A stretch of 64,000 nucleotides of DNA. Origin: Lysobacter sp036697405. GTDB lineage: Bacteria > Pseudomonadota > Gammaproteobacteria > Xanthomonadales > Xanthomonadaceae. A model generated the notes under the pieces. The model was not told where the DNA came from. It worked only from the letters and a program-made list of their open reading frames with translations, and did no database searches. The translations under genes were made by a program, and so were the position numbers. The stretch spans positions 186,001-250,000 of the forward strand of contig NZ_JBAHWA010000003.1 of NCBI RefSeq assembly GCF_036697405.1, in the 5' to 3' direction. This document shows, in pieces, positions 9,097 to 18,382 of the stretch (its first letter is position 1; every line of letters starts with the position of its first letter).

Positions 9097-11103
9097 TCAA
9101 TTGGCCTTGGATGCGCCTCCGACCTTGACCTTGCTGCCGATGTGGCGATCGAAGAAGCCCAGCATCTCGGTGTACAGGCGCTGGTTGTTTTCTTCTTTGT
9201 AGAAGCCGTGCATTTCGCCGGACTGGATGATCATGCCTTCCGGCGGATTGCCGGCCGCGATCAGGGCCTTGTTCATCGACTCGGTGTTCTCCGGCGGGCA
9301 GCGCGGGTCGCGGGCGCCAGCGGCGAGGTAGACCGGAATCTTGAACTTGTCGGCGTGCTTGACCGGCGACATCGCGTCCTGCTCGGCCTTGGTCTTGCCG
9401 AAGGCGCGCGCCATGTAGCGGCGGCCGCTTTCGCGATCGGAGGTGTCGCTCTTGGTCAACTGCACGTCGATGTCGTAGGCGCCGACGTAGCCGAACGCGC
9501 ACTTGAACAGCTTCTGATCGATGGTCGGTGCCATCAGCGAGGCGTAACCGCCGAAGCTGCCGCCGTAGATGCAGACGCGATCGCCGTCGGCGTAGCCCTG
9601 GTTGATGGTCCACTTGGTGGCATCGATGATGTCGTTCATGATGCCCGTGGCCCAGGTGCCGTAGCCCATGTCCTGGAAGCCCTTGCCGAAGCCGCCCGAG
9701 CCGCGGTAATTGATCTGCATCACCAGATAGCCGCGGCTGGCCATCATCTGGGTTTCCCAGTTGAAGGCCCAGTCGTCGCGCGGCCCCATCGGGCCGCCAT
9801 GGACGTTGACGATCATCGGCAGGTTCTTGCCGTCGGACCCGTGCGGGATGGTCAGGTAGCCGTGGATCTTGAGGCCGTCGCGGGTGGTCATCGAGAACGG
9901 CTTGACGCTGGCCATCTTCTTCGGGTCCAGCCACTTGCGGCCCTGCATCAGGAAGCGCGCCTTGCCGGTGTCGCGGTCGTACAGATAGAGCTCGCCCGGG
10001 TTCTTGTCGCTGATCACCGAGACGACGATTTTCTTGCCGTCCTTGGTCGCGCTGGAGAAGCGCACCAGCTGGCCCGGGAAAGCGCCGGCGAGCGAGGCGT
10101 AGATTTCGGCGTCGGGATGCTTCTCGTCGACCATGGTCACGCGCGGCGCGCCGGCCTCGGTGATCACGCCCAGGATGGTGTCGCCGTCGGCCGCGGTGAT
10201 GTAGCCGGCCGGGTCGGAGACCGCATCCTCGAACAAGGTGTTGAAGGCGCCGGTGGTCTGGTCGATGGTGCCCAGCGCCTCGGGCTTCTTGCCGTCGCTC
10301 TGGTTGGCGTAGATCAGGCCCTCGGTTGAGGTACCGATCACGCTCAGGTGCTTGCCCGAACTCTTGGAGCTGTTGATCAGCGTCCACTTGCCGTCGTCGC
10401 CGCGGCGATAGAGCTCGTTCTGGCTGTCGAAATTGCCCTGCGCGTCCTCGTCGTCGTAGCAGATGGCGAAGCGCGGCGCCTTGGCTGCGTCGAGCGCGAT
10501 CTCGCAGTTCTCGCGCGGCGCGCGCGCCAGCGACTTGCGACGGCCGGTCAGGGTATCGAACAGGACCAGTTCGGTACCCACGCCTTCGCTGGAGCGCGGC
10601 GAGGTCACGGCCATGATCACGTTGACGTCATCGTCGGGCAGCGTGTCGAGCAGCTGGAAACGCTCGTTGCCGACCTGCTTGCCGCGCTGCGTGGCGTCGC
10701 GGGTGCCATAGAACACCAGCGGCCGCGGCTGGCTGCCGTCGGCGTTGACGCCGTACCACTCGCCGGTGCCGAAGGGCGCGGCATAGCGGCCGAGCTTCTT
10801 GACCGAATTGAAGATCAGGCGCTCGGGGCTGACCCATTCGAACTGACCGACGCTCTTCTCGTCCGGCAGCTGATTGATCTTGACCACGCTCAGGTCCTTG
10901 GTGCGCAGTACGGTCAGCACGTCCTGATCGCCGCGGTCCACGGTCAGCGCCAGGTACTCGCCGCTGGGCGAGATCTTGGCGCCGCTGTAGGTCGGATGGC
11001 GGACGAAGTCGGCGATCGTAGGCGCGCCCGACGGCGCATCGGCGGCTTGCGCTGAGGCCGCGCACAGCGCCAGGCCCAGCACCGCGAGGTGCAGCTTTTT
11101 CAT
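9097..11103 (-). CDS. Secreted S9 family peptidase, paralog 3
   Basis: A 668-residue S9-type serine peptidase. A clear signal peptide (MKKLHLAVLG core, ending SAQA) is followed by a propeller-like domain and the catalytic domain with Ser516 in GGSFGG, Asp599 in GARDP and His632 in EMHGFY. HGGPMGP is the oxyanion-hole motif. It is a tandem paralog of the gene at 7001-8989 and lies upstream of it in the transcription direction. A hairpin at 9045-9067 between them lacks a T-run, so readthrough is likely. The product probably acts in the periplasm or outside the cell on oligopeptides. Confidence 0.9.
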   Translation of the reverse strand: MKKLHLAVLGLALCAASAQAADAPSGAPTIADFVRHPTYSGAKISPSGEYLALTVDRGDQDVLTVLRTKDLSVVKINQLPDEKSVGQFEWVSPERLIFNSVKKLGRYAAPFGTGEWYGVNADGSQPRPLVFYGTRDATQRGKQVGNERFQLLDTLPDDDVNVIMAVTSPRSSEGVGTELVLFDTLTGRRKSLARAPRENCEIALDAAKAPRFAICYDDEDAQGNFDSQNELYRRGDDGKWTLINSSKSSGKHLSVIGTSTEGLIYANQSDGKKPEALGTIDQTTGAFNTLFEDAVSDPAGYITAADGDTILGVITEAGAPRVTMVDEKHPDAEIYASLAGAFPGQLVRFSSATKDGKKIVVSVISDKNPGELYLYDRDTGKARFLMQGRKWLDPKKMASVKPFSMTTRDGLKIHGYLTIPHGSDGKNLPMIVNVHGGPMGPRDDWAFNWETQMMASRGYLVMQINYRGSGGFGKGFQDMGYGTWATGIMNDIIDATKWTINQGYADGDRVCIYGGSFGGYASLMAPTIDQKLFKCAFGYVGAYDIDVQLTKSDTSDRESGRRYMARAFGKTKAEQDAMSPVKHADKFKIPVYLAAGARDPRCPPENTESMNKALIAAGNPPEGMIIQSGEMHGFYKEENNQRLYTEMLGFFDRHIGSKVKVGGASKAN

Positions 11104-11201
11104 TTCGGTTATCCCCTAAAACGACGCGAAAAAACGGCTCGCGCCTAGCCTAACCCATCCAACGGGTCGGGGCACCCCTGCCCCTACCCCGTGCACAACA
11201 A

Positions 11202-12107
11202 TTATGGAAGCTTTGCTGAGTCTGCCGTCAAGGTGCGGTCCAGGGCCTGGCGCCAGTGCGGCAGATCCAGACCGTATTCGCCGCGCAAGCGGCCGGTATC
11301 CAGCACCGAATAGGCCGGGCGCGTCGCGCGCGTCGGGTACTCGGCGGTCGAAATCGGATGCACCAGCGGGCGGCGCGCGATCAGGCCCAAGGCGTGGGCG
11401 CGCTCGAATATGGCCTCGGCGAAACCGTGCCAGGTGGTTTCGCCGCCGGCGACGAGGTGACGCACGCCGGGCTCGGCGATGCCCTGCTCCAGGATGCGCG
11501 CGCTGACATCGGCGATCAGCCAGGCCGGCGTCGGCGAGCCGATCTGGTCGGCGACCACCCGCAGCTCCTCGCGCTCGGCGCCGACTCGCAGCATCGTGCG
11601 CAGGAAATTGGCGCCATGGGTGGCGTAGACCCAGGCCGTGCGCAGGATCAGATGGCGCGCGCCGCTGGCCGCGATGGCCTGCTCGCCGGCGCGCTTGCTG
11701 GCGCCGTACACGCCCAGCGGCGCGGTGGCGTCGTCCTCGCGGTAGGGGCGCGTGCCGCTGCCGTCGAACACGTAGTCGGTCGAGTAATGCAGCAGGGTCG
11801 CGCCGCGCGCGGCACAGGCCTGCGCGATCCGCCCAGGGGCCTCGGCGTTGGCTCGGAACGCGGCCTCGGGTTCGTCCTCGGCGCGGTCCACCGCGGTGTG
11901 CGCGGTGGCGTTGACGACCGTATCGGGGCCGACCCGCTCGATCAGGGCCGCGATCGAATCGAGCTCGGTCAGATCCAAGGCCTCGCAACGGCCGCCGTCG
12001 GGCAGTTCGCCGCTGCGGGTGGTGACCACGACCTCGCCCAAGGGGGCAAGGCTGCGCCGCAACTCCTGGCCGACCTGGCCGTTACCGCCCAGCAGCAGGA
12101 TCCTCAT
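11202..12107 (-). CDS. rfbD: dTDP-4-dehydrorhamnose reductase
   Basis: The last step of dTDP-L-rhamnose synthesis: NAD(P)H-dependent reduction of dTDP-4-dehydro-L-rhamnose. At 301 residues it matches the family. The nucleotide-binding GGNGQVG motif is at residues 7-13, and the short-chain-dehydrogenase YxxxK is seen as YGASK. It is the last gene of rfbBACD; its ATG overlaps the rfbC stop codon by four bases (ATGA), which also fixes the start. Rhamnose made here would feed lipopolysaccharide or exopolysaccharide. Confidence 0.95.
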   Translation of the reverse strand: MRILLLGGNGQVGQELRRSLAPLGEVVVTTRSGELPDGGRCEALDLTELDSIAALIERVGPDTVVNATAHTAVDRAEDEPEAAFRANAEAPGRIAQACAARGATLLHYSTDYVFDGSGTRPYREDDATAPLGVYGASKRAGEQAIAASGARHLILRTAWVYATHGANFLRTMLRVGAEREELRVVADQIGSPTPAWLIADVSARILEQGIAEPGVRHLVAGGETTWHGFAEAIFERAHALGLIARRPLVHPISTAEYPTRATRPAYSVLDTGRLRGEYGLDLPHWRQALDRTLTADSAKLP

Positions 12108-12661
12108 GCGGAGTAGACGGGCAGGCGGTCCGGCGCGACCTCGGCCAGCAGGGGCGCGCGCGCGTCCTTGTCCGACAAGCTGGGCTCGCTCAGCGGCCAG
12201 TCGATCGCCAGCGCCGGGTCGTCCCAGCGGATGCCGGCATCGGCCTTGGCGTCGTAGGTGGCGGTGCACAGGTAGGTGAACACCGCGCGCGCGCTGAGCA
12301 CGGCGAAGCCGTGCGCGAAACCTTCCGGTATCCAGAAGTGGCGTTTGTTCTCGGCGCTCAGCAGCACGGCCGTCCAGCGCCCGTAGTGCGGCGAGCCGCG
12401 GCGGATGTCGACGGCGACGTCCCAGACCTCGCCCTCGATCACCGACACGTACTTGCCCTGCGGATTGGGCCACTGGTAATGCAGGCCGCGCAGCACGCCG
12501 CGCGCCGACGAGGACACGTTGCCCTGGACGAAATTCGGCGACAGGCCGTGCGCGGCCAGCTTGTCGCGATTGAAGGATTCGAAGAAATAGCCGCGCGCAT
12601 CGCCGAACACCTGCGGTTCGATCACCACGCAGCCGGGCAGGTCGGTTTCGATCACCTTCAC
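12104..12661 (-). CDS. rfbC: dTDP-4-dehydrorhamnose 3,5-epimerase
   Basis: A 185-residue cupin-fold epimerase converting dTDP-4-dehydro-6-deoxy-glucose to the L-rhamno form. The catalytic His is visible as His61 in RGLHYQ, and the family strings FFESF near residue 27 and FAHGF are present. It uses a GTG start that overlaps the rfbA stop (GTGA), and its own stop overlaps the rfbD start, so the three proteins are translationally coupled. Confidence 0.95.
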   Translation of the reverse strand: MKVIETDLPGCVVIEPQVFGDARGYFFESFNRDKLAAHGLSPNFVQGNVSSSARGVLRGLHYQWPNPQGKYVSVIEGEVWDVAVDIRRGSPHYGRWTAVLLSAENKRHFWIPEGFAHGFAVLSARAVFTYLCTATYDAKADAGIRWDDPALAIDWPLSEPSLSDKDARAPLLAEVAPDRLPVYSA

Positions 12662-13542
12662 GGCACGAATCCCCGCTTGGCCAGGCCCATCAGATACTGG
12701 CCGTAGCCGTTCTTGGCCAGGGGCGCGGCCAACTCGGCCAGCCGGTCGCCGTCGATCCAGCCGTTGTTCCAGGCGATCTCCTCGGGACAGCAGATGCGCA
12801 GGCCCTGGCGCGCCTCGATGGTTTCGATGAAGTTGGACGCTTCCAACAGCGACTGGTGGGTGCCGGTGTCGAGCCAGGCGTAACCGCGGCCGAGCTGCTC
12901 CAGGTGCAGGGAGCCTTCTTCGAGATAGCGGCGGTTGAGGTCGGTGATCTCCAGCTCGCCGCGCGGCGAGGGCTTGAGCTCGGCGGCGAAATCGCTGGCG
13001 CGGCCGTCGTAGAAGTACAGGCCGGTGACCGCGTAGTTGGAGCGCGGTTCGGCCGGTTTTTCCTCCAGGCCGATCACCCTGCCCTCGCCGTCGAACTCGG
13101 CCACGCCGTAGCGCTCCGGATCGTTGACCCAGTAGCCGAACACGGTCGCGCCGTGCTCGCGCTGATCGGCGCGCTTGAGCATCGCCGTCAGGCCGGGACC
13201 GTGGAAGATGTTGTCGCCCAGCACCAGGCAGCTGGGACCGCCGGCGAGGAACTCGCGACCGATCAGGAAGGCCTGCGCCAGCCCATCGGGGCTGGGTTGG
13301 GCGGCGTACTCGATGTTCATGCCCCAGCGCGAGCCATCGCCCAGCAGATGGCGGAACAGCGCCTGCTCATGCGGGGTGTTGATGATCAGCACGTCGCGGA
13401 TGCCCGCCAGCATCAGCACGCTGAGCGGGTAATAGATCATCGGCTTGTCGTACACCGGCAACAGCTGCTTGCTGATCGCCTGGGTGATCGGATACAGCCG
13501 GGTGCCGGAACCACCGGCCAGGATGATGCCCTTGCGATTCAT
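12658..13542 (-). CDS. rfbA: Glucose-1-phosphate thymidylyltransferase
   Basis: A 294-residue enzyme that makes dTDP-glucose from dTTP and glucose-1-phosphate, the entry step to dTDP-rhamnose. The nucleotidyltransferase signature GGSGTRLYP lies at residues 10-18, followed by YYPLSVLMLAGI and EKPAEPRSNYAVTG. The start at 13542 is chosen because it matches the family N-terminus and has CGGAG upstream. A reading 26 codons longer is open but not conserved in character. It follows rfbB after a 124-base gap that holds a perfect hairpin. Confidence 0.95.
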   Translation of the reverse strand: MNRKGIILAGGSGTRLYPITQAISKQLLPVYDKPMIYYPLSVLMLAGIRDVLIINTPHEQALFRHLLGDGSRWGMNIEYAAQPSPDGLAQAFLIGREFLAGGPSCLVLGDNIFHGPGLTAMLKRADQREHGATVFGYWVNDPERYGVAEFDGEGRVIGLEEKPAEPRSNYAVTGLYFYDGRASDFAAELKPSPRGELEITDLNRRYLEEGSLHLEQLGRGYAWLDTGTHQSLLEASNFIETIEARQGLRICCPEEIAWNNGWIDGDRLAELAAPLAKNGYGQYLMGLAKRGFVP

Positions 13543-13606
13543 CAATTGAACTCCGAATGGTTTTGCTGCCATTCCTGGCGCAACAACATCGCTTGCGGAT
13601 GGTCCT

Positions 13607-13628
13607 GCCCGGCCATCCATGGCCGGGC
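13607..13628. repeat. Perfect hairpin between rfbB and rfbA
   Basis: GCCCGGCCAT and its exact reverse complement are separated by 2 bases. There is no T-run. Inside the rfbBACD transcript it may act as a processing or stability stem, or be an ordinary intergenic palindrome. Confidence 0.6.
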
Positions 13629-13666
13629 GCTCGGCGGCGCGGCAGATGCCTTAATGGCATCCGCTG

Positions 13667-14725
13667 TCACGCGCCGTCTCCCCCGATGCGTTCGAGTCGG
13701 TAGCTGCCGTCCAGCACGCGCTGCACCCACGGCTGGTTGTCGAGGTACCAGTCGACGGTGCGGGCCATGCCTTGCTCGAAGGTCACGGTCGGCGCCCAGC
13801 CCAGTTCGCCCTGCAGCTTGGAGGCGTCGATCGCGTAGCGGCGGTCGTGGCCGGGGCGGTCCTTGACGTAGGTGATCAGGGACTCGCGCTTGCGGCCGTC
13901 GGCGAGCGGGCGACGCTGGTCGAGCAGGTCGCAGATGGTTTTGACCACGACGATGTTCTGGCGCTCGGCGTCGCCGCCGACGTTGTAGGTCTCGCCCAGG
14001 CGCCCGGCTTCGAGCACGCGGCGGATCGCGGCGCAATGGTCGCCGACGTACAGCCAATCGCGCACGTTCAGGCCGTCGCCGTACACCGGCAGCGGTTCGC
14101 CGGCCAAGGCCTTGGCGATGATCAGCGGAATCAGCTTCTCGGGAAACTGGTAGGGACCGTAGTTGTTGGAGCAGTTGGTGGTCAGTACCGGCAGGCCGTA
14201 GGTGTGGTGGAAGGCCCGCACCAGGTGATCGGACGCCGCCTTGGACGCCGAATACGGCGAGTTCGGCGCGTACGGGGTGGTCTCGCTGAACTTGCCGCTG
14301 TCGCCCAGGCTGCCGTAGACCTCGTCGGTGGACACGTGCAGGAACCGGAACGCGTCGCGGCCCGGCGCGTCCAGCGACTTCCAGTAGTCGCGGCTCTGCT
14401 CCAGCAAGCTCAGGGTGCCGACCACGTTGGTGTGCACGAACGCGGCGGGGCCGTCGATCGAACGGTCGACGTGGCTCTCGGCGGCGAAATTGACCACCGC
14501 ATCGGGGCGATGCTCGGCGAGCAGGCGCGCGACCAGCTGCGCGTCGCCGATGTCGCCCTGCACGAACAGATGGCGACCGTCGCCATCCAGCGAGCCGAGG
14601 GTGTCGAGGTTGCCGGCATAGGTCAGCGCATCCAGATTCACCACCTTGACGCCGCGCTGCACCGCTTCGAGTACGAAATTACCGCCAATGAAACCGGCGC
14701 CGCCGGTCACCAACCATGTAGACAC
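13667..14725 (-). CDS. rfbB: dTDP-glucose 4,6-dehydratase
   Basis: A 352-residue short-chain dehydrogenase/reductase that converts dTDP-glucose to dTDP-4-dehydro-6-deoxyglucose using bound NAD. The Rossmann motif GGAGFIG is at residues 8-14. The catalytic residues are visible as Thr133-Asp134-Glu135 (STDEVYG) and Tyr158/Lys162 (YSASK). The start is a GTG with GGGAG about 8 bases upstream. It is the first gene of the rfbBACD operon, and the promoter must lie in the 14726-15202 gap. Confidence 0.95.
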   Translation of the reverse strand: MSTWLVTGGAGFIGGNFVLEAVQRGVKVVNLDALTYAGNLDTLGSLDGDGRHLFVQGDIGDAQLVARLLAEHRPDAVVNFAAESHVDRSIDGPAAFVHTNVVGTLSLLEQSRDYWKSLDAPGRDAFRFLHVSTDEVYGSLGDSGKFSETTPYAPNSPYSASKAASDHLVRAFHHTYGLPVLTTNCSNNYGPYQFPEKLIPLIIAKALAGEPLPVYGDGLNVRDWLYVGDHCAAIRRVLEAGRLGETYNVGGDAERQNIVVVKTICDLLDQRRPLADGRKRESLITYVKDRPGHDRRYAIDASKLQGELGWAPTVTFEQGMARTVDWYLDNQPWVQRVLDGSYRLERIGGDGA

Positions 14726-15202
14726 TCAGACACTCCCTGCTCAAGAAAATAGTCGCTGCACGCCGCCTCGCGCCGGCAAGACGGAATCGGGCCGGGGCGG
14801 CCGGGCCGGACGCCGAAGCCGCCCGAACGATACGGCAGGCAAGCTGAAGAACCCATCACGCCAGCACCCGGCCGTCGTCCGACGACGGTCGAGTCGTGCA
14901 AGCGGATGATTCTAATACTTTCTTTTTGCCGGAGGCGGCGCGGAAACGGGCCTTGTGCGGGGCTGCCGGCCGCCTCGTTCAGTCAGGCCGCCGCTTGCAA
15001 AGCCTTGCGCGGCAATGGTCTGCGCCGCCAAGTCGGCAGGGCTAGAGGCTCAGCCTGAACGAAGGCGAGCCGGATCCGGCCGCTTCGCTGTACGGGAACG
15101 CGAGGTCGGGGGCTGCAAATGCGGACGGAGGGCTTTGCGACGGGCTTCTCATTTCGATCGGCCCGAGACGCGCGACCCGCAGCGGCAGGCGCCGCCCAAC
15201 GG
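14726..15202. other. Intergenic gap with AT-rich patch upstream of rfbB
   Basis: A 477-base gap without a credible gene. The one AT-rich patch (14908-14928, TTCTAATACTTTCTTTTT) is the likely promoter area for rfbBACD on the minus strand, although no good -35/-10 pair was found. The rest is GC-rich and unremarkable; the short open frames here lack ribosome sites. Confidence 0.5.
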
Positions 15203-16402
15203 CTAGTCGGCGCCCTGTCCGGCCCCGACCGCGGCCCGCACCGCCTCGGTGTCCTGATCCAGCATCGGCGCGGCGAACGGCGCCGGCCCCGGGGTGCGGC
15301 CGAACTTGATCGACTGCGCGACCGCGCGGTAACGGCCCACGCGCGGGTGTTCGATGGTGCCGACGATGCCCTCGGCCAGCACCTGAGGGTGTTCGAACAT
15401 GTCCTCGATGCGGCGCGCGGCCGCGCACGGCACCTCGTCGCCGAACACGGCCTCCCACTCCATCGCGCCGCGCCGCGCTAGCGCCTCGTGCAGACGCGGC
15501 ACGATCTCGGCCGCGTGCTCGGCGCGCTTGCGCACGCTGTCGTAGCGTGCCTGCGCGGCCAGATCGCCCAGCCCGGTCTTTTCGCACAACGCCTTCCAGA
15601 AACGCGGCGTGTTGGCGGAAATGTAGATATGGCCGTCGCGGGTGGGATGGATGCCGGTGACGCCGCCCGAACGCATGTCGCGGCCGATGTCCAGCGACTC
15701 GCCCTCGGCCCAGATCATGCGCGCCGACTGCATGGTCAAGGCGCTGCGCAGCAGCGACACCCCGACGAACTGGCCCAGGCCGCTGCGCTCGCGCTCATAC
15801 AGCGCCGAGGACACGCCCGCCGCAAGCAAGGCCGCGGTGTAGTAGTCGACGACCGAGCCGTAGATGATCTCCGGCGGCCCGCCGCGCCGCCCCTGCAGCG
15901 CGCACATGCCGGTCATGGTCTGCAGGACCTGGTCGTAACCGGCCTTGTCCTTCATCGGACCGGTCTCGCCGTAGCCCGTCACCGCGCAATAGATCAGGCG
16001 CGGGTTGATCAAACTCAGGCGCTCGAAGTCGATGCCCAGGCGCTGCGGCACGCTGGGGCGGAAGTTGTGCACCAGCACGTCGGCGTCGCGCACCAGCTTG
16101 AGCAGCACGGCATGGTCGGCGGCCTGCTTCAGGTCGAGCACGATCCCGCGCTTGCTGCGGTTCACGCCGAGGAAGGCGCGGCTTTCGCTGGGCAGGGTCG
16201 AAGGATACTGGCGCAGATTGTCGCCGTCGGGCGGCTCGATCTTGATCACGTCCGCGCCCTGGTCGGCCAGCAGCGCGCAACCGTAGGGGCCGGCGATGTA
16301 GGCGCTCAGATCGAGCACGCGCACGCCGGCCAGCGGCCCCGCCGGCGTGCTGCGCCCGCTATCGGGGTCAGGTCGGAATGCGTCCATACGCTGCGCGTCC
16401 AT
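15203..16402 (-). CDS. Class III CoA-transferase (CaiB/BaiF family)
   Basis: A 399-residue transferase that moves CoA between carboxylic acids. The family III fold is evident from GVRVLDLSAYIAGPYG near residue 26, ADVIKIEPPDGD, and the catalytic Asp157 in KAGYDQ. The start at 16402 has AGGAG 4 bases upstream; a later ATG at 16387 is also possible. It is the last gene of the minus-strand catabolic island. Paired with the CitE-like lyase at the other end of the island, it could activate a 2-hydroxy or branched dicarboxylic acid before C-C cleavage, as in the itaconate/citramalate route. That pairing is inference, and the substrate is unknown. Confidence 0.85.
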   Translation of the reverse strand: MDAQRMDAFRPDPDSGRSTPAGPLAGVRVLDLSAYIAGPYGCALLADQGADVIKIEPPDGDNLRQYPSTLPSESRAFLGVNRSKRGIVLDLKQAADHAVLLKLVRDADVLVHNFRPSVPQRLGIDFERLSLINPRLIYCAVTGYGETGPMKDKAGYDQVLQTMTGMCALQGRRGGPPEIIYGSVVDYYTAALLAAGVSSALYERERSGLGQFVGVSLLRSALTMQSARMIWAEGESLDIGRDMRSGGVTGIHPTRDGHIYISANTPRFWKALCEKTGLGDLAAQARYDSVRKRAEHAAEIVPRLHEALARRGAMEWEAVFGDEVPCAAARRIEDMFEHPQVLAEGIVGTIEHPRVGRYRAVAQSIKFGRTPGPAPFAAPMLDQDTEAVRAAVGAGQGAD

Positions 16403-16504
16403 GAAACTCCTGGCGTGATGCTCGACGCACTGTGCCTCCTGCCCGCGAAAAGAAACAGGCAGGCCGCATATGTTCTGGCGCCACAAAATCTTGCTTGGCG
16501 CGGC

Positions 16505-18382
16505 TCATGGCTCGGGCTCCGGCTCCACTCGCGGCTCCGGCGCCAGCGGCATCCAGGTCAGGCGCCAGGCGCCGTCGACGCGGCCGCCGGCGCGGTAGTA
16601 CGGCGCGAACACCAGCGGCGAGCGATACCCCAGGCGCAGCTCGACGAGAGGCAGGCCGTCCTCGTCCCGCGCCGGCAGCAGCCAGCTCGCTTCCGGCGCC
16701 GAGGGCAGGCGCAAGGTTTCCTCGGTCTTGAAGCCGTCGATCAGGCCGGAGGCGTAGACCAGCGGACCGCGCGTGATCCCAAGGTACTCGTAACGCAAAA
16801 CCTCCTGGCGCACCGGGCTGCCGTCGGGCGCGCGCGATTCCTGCACGTTGCGGTTGAGCGCGCGATGGCTGCGCGGCCGCATCGGAAAGCGCAGATCCAC
16901 CACGTCGCCGTCGCGCCAGACGCGGTCGAGCACGGCATAGCCGCCGTGCTCGACCACGGCGCTGGCCGTGTCGCCGTCGACGCGCACGGTCGCGCCTTCG
17001 GCCCAGGACGGCATGCGCAACTTCAAGGCGAACCGCGCTTCGCGTTGCAGGCCGACGCGCACACGCACCTCGCCATCGAACGGGTAGCCGGTCGCCTGTT
17101 CCAGGCGCACGCGACCGGCCGCGCCCAATTCGATCTCGGCCCGGCCCGGGCCGTACAGGTTGACCGCGATCGCGTCCTCGCCGCTGCGCGCATAGGCGAC
17201 CGCCGGCAGTTCCTCCAAGGCCATCGCGCCGCTGGATTTGCAGCAGCGCCAGTAGGTGGTGTGCACGCGGCGCCCGTTCGGGAACACGTAGTAGCACCAG
17301 TCCTCGCCGTTGGGCGCCTGCGCGCCCAGCAGGTCGTTGTAGGCCGCGCGTTCGATCTCCTCGGCATAGCGCGCGTCGCCGGCGATCGCCAGCAGCTCGC
17401 GGTTCAACTGGATCCAGGCCAGGGTCGAGCAGGTCTCGACGTAGCCGTGCGGGCTGAACACGCCGGGCGGATTGAACACTTCGCGCGAACGGTGCGCGAC
17501 CCCGCCCCAGGGGCCGCCGCCCAGGCTCAAGTGATGTTCGCGGATGCTGCGCCACAGCGCTTCGACCGCATCGCGATAGGCGGCGATGCCGGTGGCGCGG
17601 TGCAGCTTGGCCAGGCCGACCAGGTTCCAGGCCAGTTGGTAGGCCTTGCCGGTGGCGATCTCGGCGGCGTCCACGCCGGCCAGGGCGCGGCTGAGCAAGG
17701 CCAGCGGCGGGTGGCGCTCGGCCTGCTCCAGCACCGTCGTCGCCAGATCGAGATAGCGGCGCTCGCCGGTGGCGAAGTACAGCTCCGTCGCCGGGTCCAT
17801 CAACACCGTCGCCGACATGCCGTGGTGATTGCCGAGCTCGGTGATGTCGATGCCGCCCTCGCCCAGCGTGTGCGCGCACAGGTCGCCGATGCGGCGCGCG
17901 GCCTCGAGGTAGCGCGGTTCGGGAAAGTGCCGGTGGATCTCCAGCAGGCCCAGGATCAGGTAGGCGTGGGTCCAGATGTCCCAGGTCCGCACGCTGGGCG
18001 CGCCGTCCCAGCTCAGCGGCTTGGGCGGTTGCCGGCGCATGAAGCGGCGCTCGGGCGCGTAAGTGCCCAGGTAGCCGTCGGCCTCCTGGCTGTCGACCAG
18101 GAAATCGGCCACCCGCCGCAGCCGCGCCAGCAGTGGCGCATCGCCCGAGCGCGCGGCGGCCTTGGCGGCGGCCACCATCCATTTGCCGGCGTGTTCGCCG
18201 TACCAGTCGCCCTCGCGGTTCTGCGCGCGCCGCTCGGGCGCGAAGATCTCGATCGCCGGGCTGCGCTCGTCGACGATGAAATGCGACAGCCGACCGGCAA
18301 GATTGGCGTCCAACGCCCCGCCCAGCAGGCCTTCGAGACGGACGGCGGCAGCAGGAATGCGCTCCATGGGCTCAGGCCGCAT
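16505..18382 (-). CDS. GH127 family glycosidase (beta-L-arabinofuranosidase type)
   Basis: A 625-residue (alpha/alpha)6-barrel enzyme of the DUF1680/GH127 family; characterised members remove beta-L-arabinofuranose from glycans. The zinc and nucleophile residues of the family are visible as Glu316 and Cys318 (VETCSTLAW) and the Cys380-Cys381 pair (WRCCKSSG). They fall in the order and spacing of Bifidobacterium HypBA1 (Glu338, Cys340, Cys417, Cys418). No signal peptide is seen, so it should act in the cytoplasm on imported sugars. It overlaps the upstream gene by 11 bases. An ATG at 18367, just past that gene's stop, is an equally possible start. The Pro/Glu-rich C-terminus (EPEPEP) is unusual. 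Confidence 0.85.
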   Translation of the reverse strand: MRPEPMERIPAAAVRLEGLLGGALDANLAGRLSHFIVDERSPAIEIFAPERRAQNREGDWYGEHAGKWMVAAAKAAARSGDAPLLARLRRVADFLVDSQEADGYLGTYAPERRFMRRQPPKPLSWDGAPSVRTWDIWTHAYLILGLLEIHRHFPEPRYLEAARRIGDLCAHTLGEGGIDITELGNHHGMSATVLMDPATELYFATGERRYLDLATTVLEQAERHPPLALLSRALAGVDAAEIATGKAYQLAWNLVGLAKLHRATGIAAYRDAVEALWRSIREHHLSLGGGPWGGVAHRSREVFNPPGVFSPHGYVETCSTLAWIQLNRELLAIAGDARYAEEIERAAYNDLLGAQAPNGEDWCYYVFPNGRRVHTTYWRCCKSSGAMALEELPAVAYARSGEDAIAVNLYGPGRAEIELGAAGRVRLEQATGYPFDGEVRVRVGLQREARFALKLRMPSWAEGATVRVDGDTASAVVEHGGYAVLDRVWRDGDVVDLRFPMRPRSHRALNRNVQESRAPDGSPVRQEVLRYEYLGITRGPLVYASGLIDGFKTEETLRLPSAPEASWLLPARDEDGLPLVELRLGYRSPLVFAPYYRAGGRVDGAWRLTWMPLAPEPRVEPEPEP

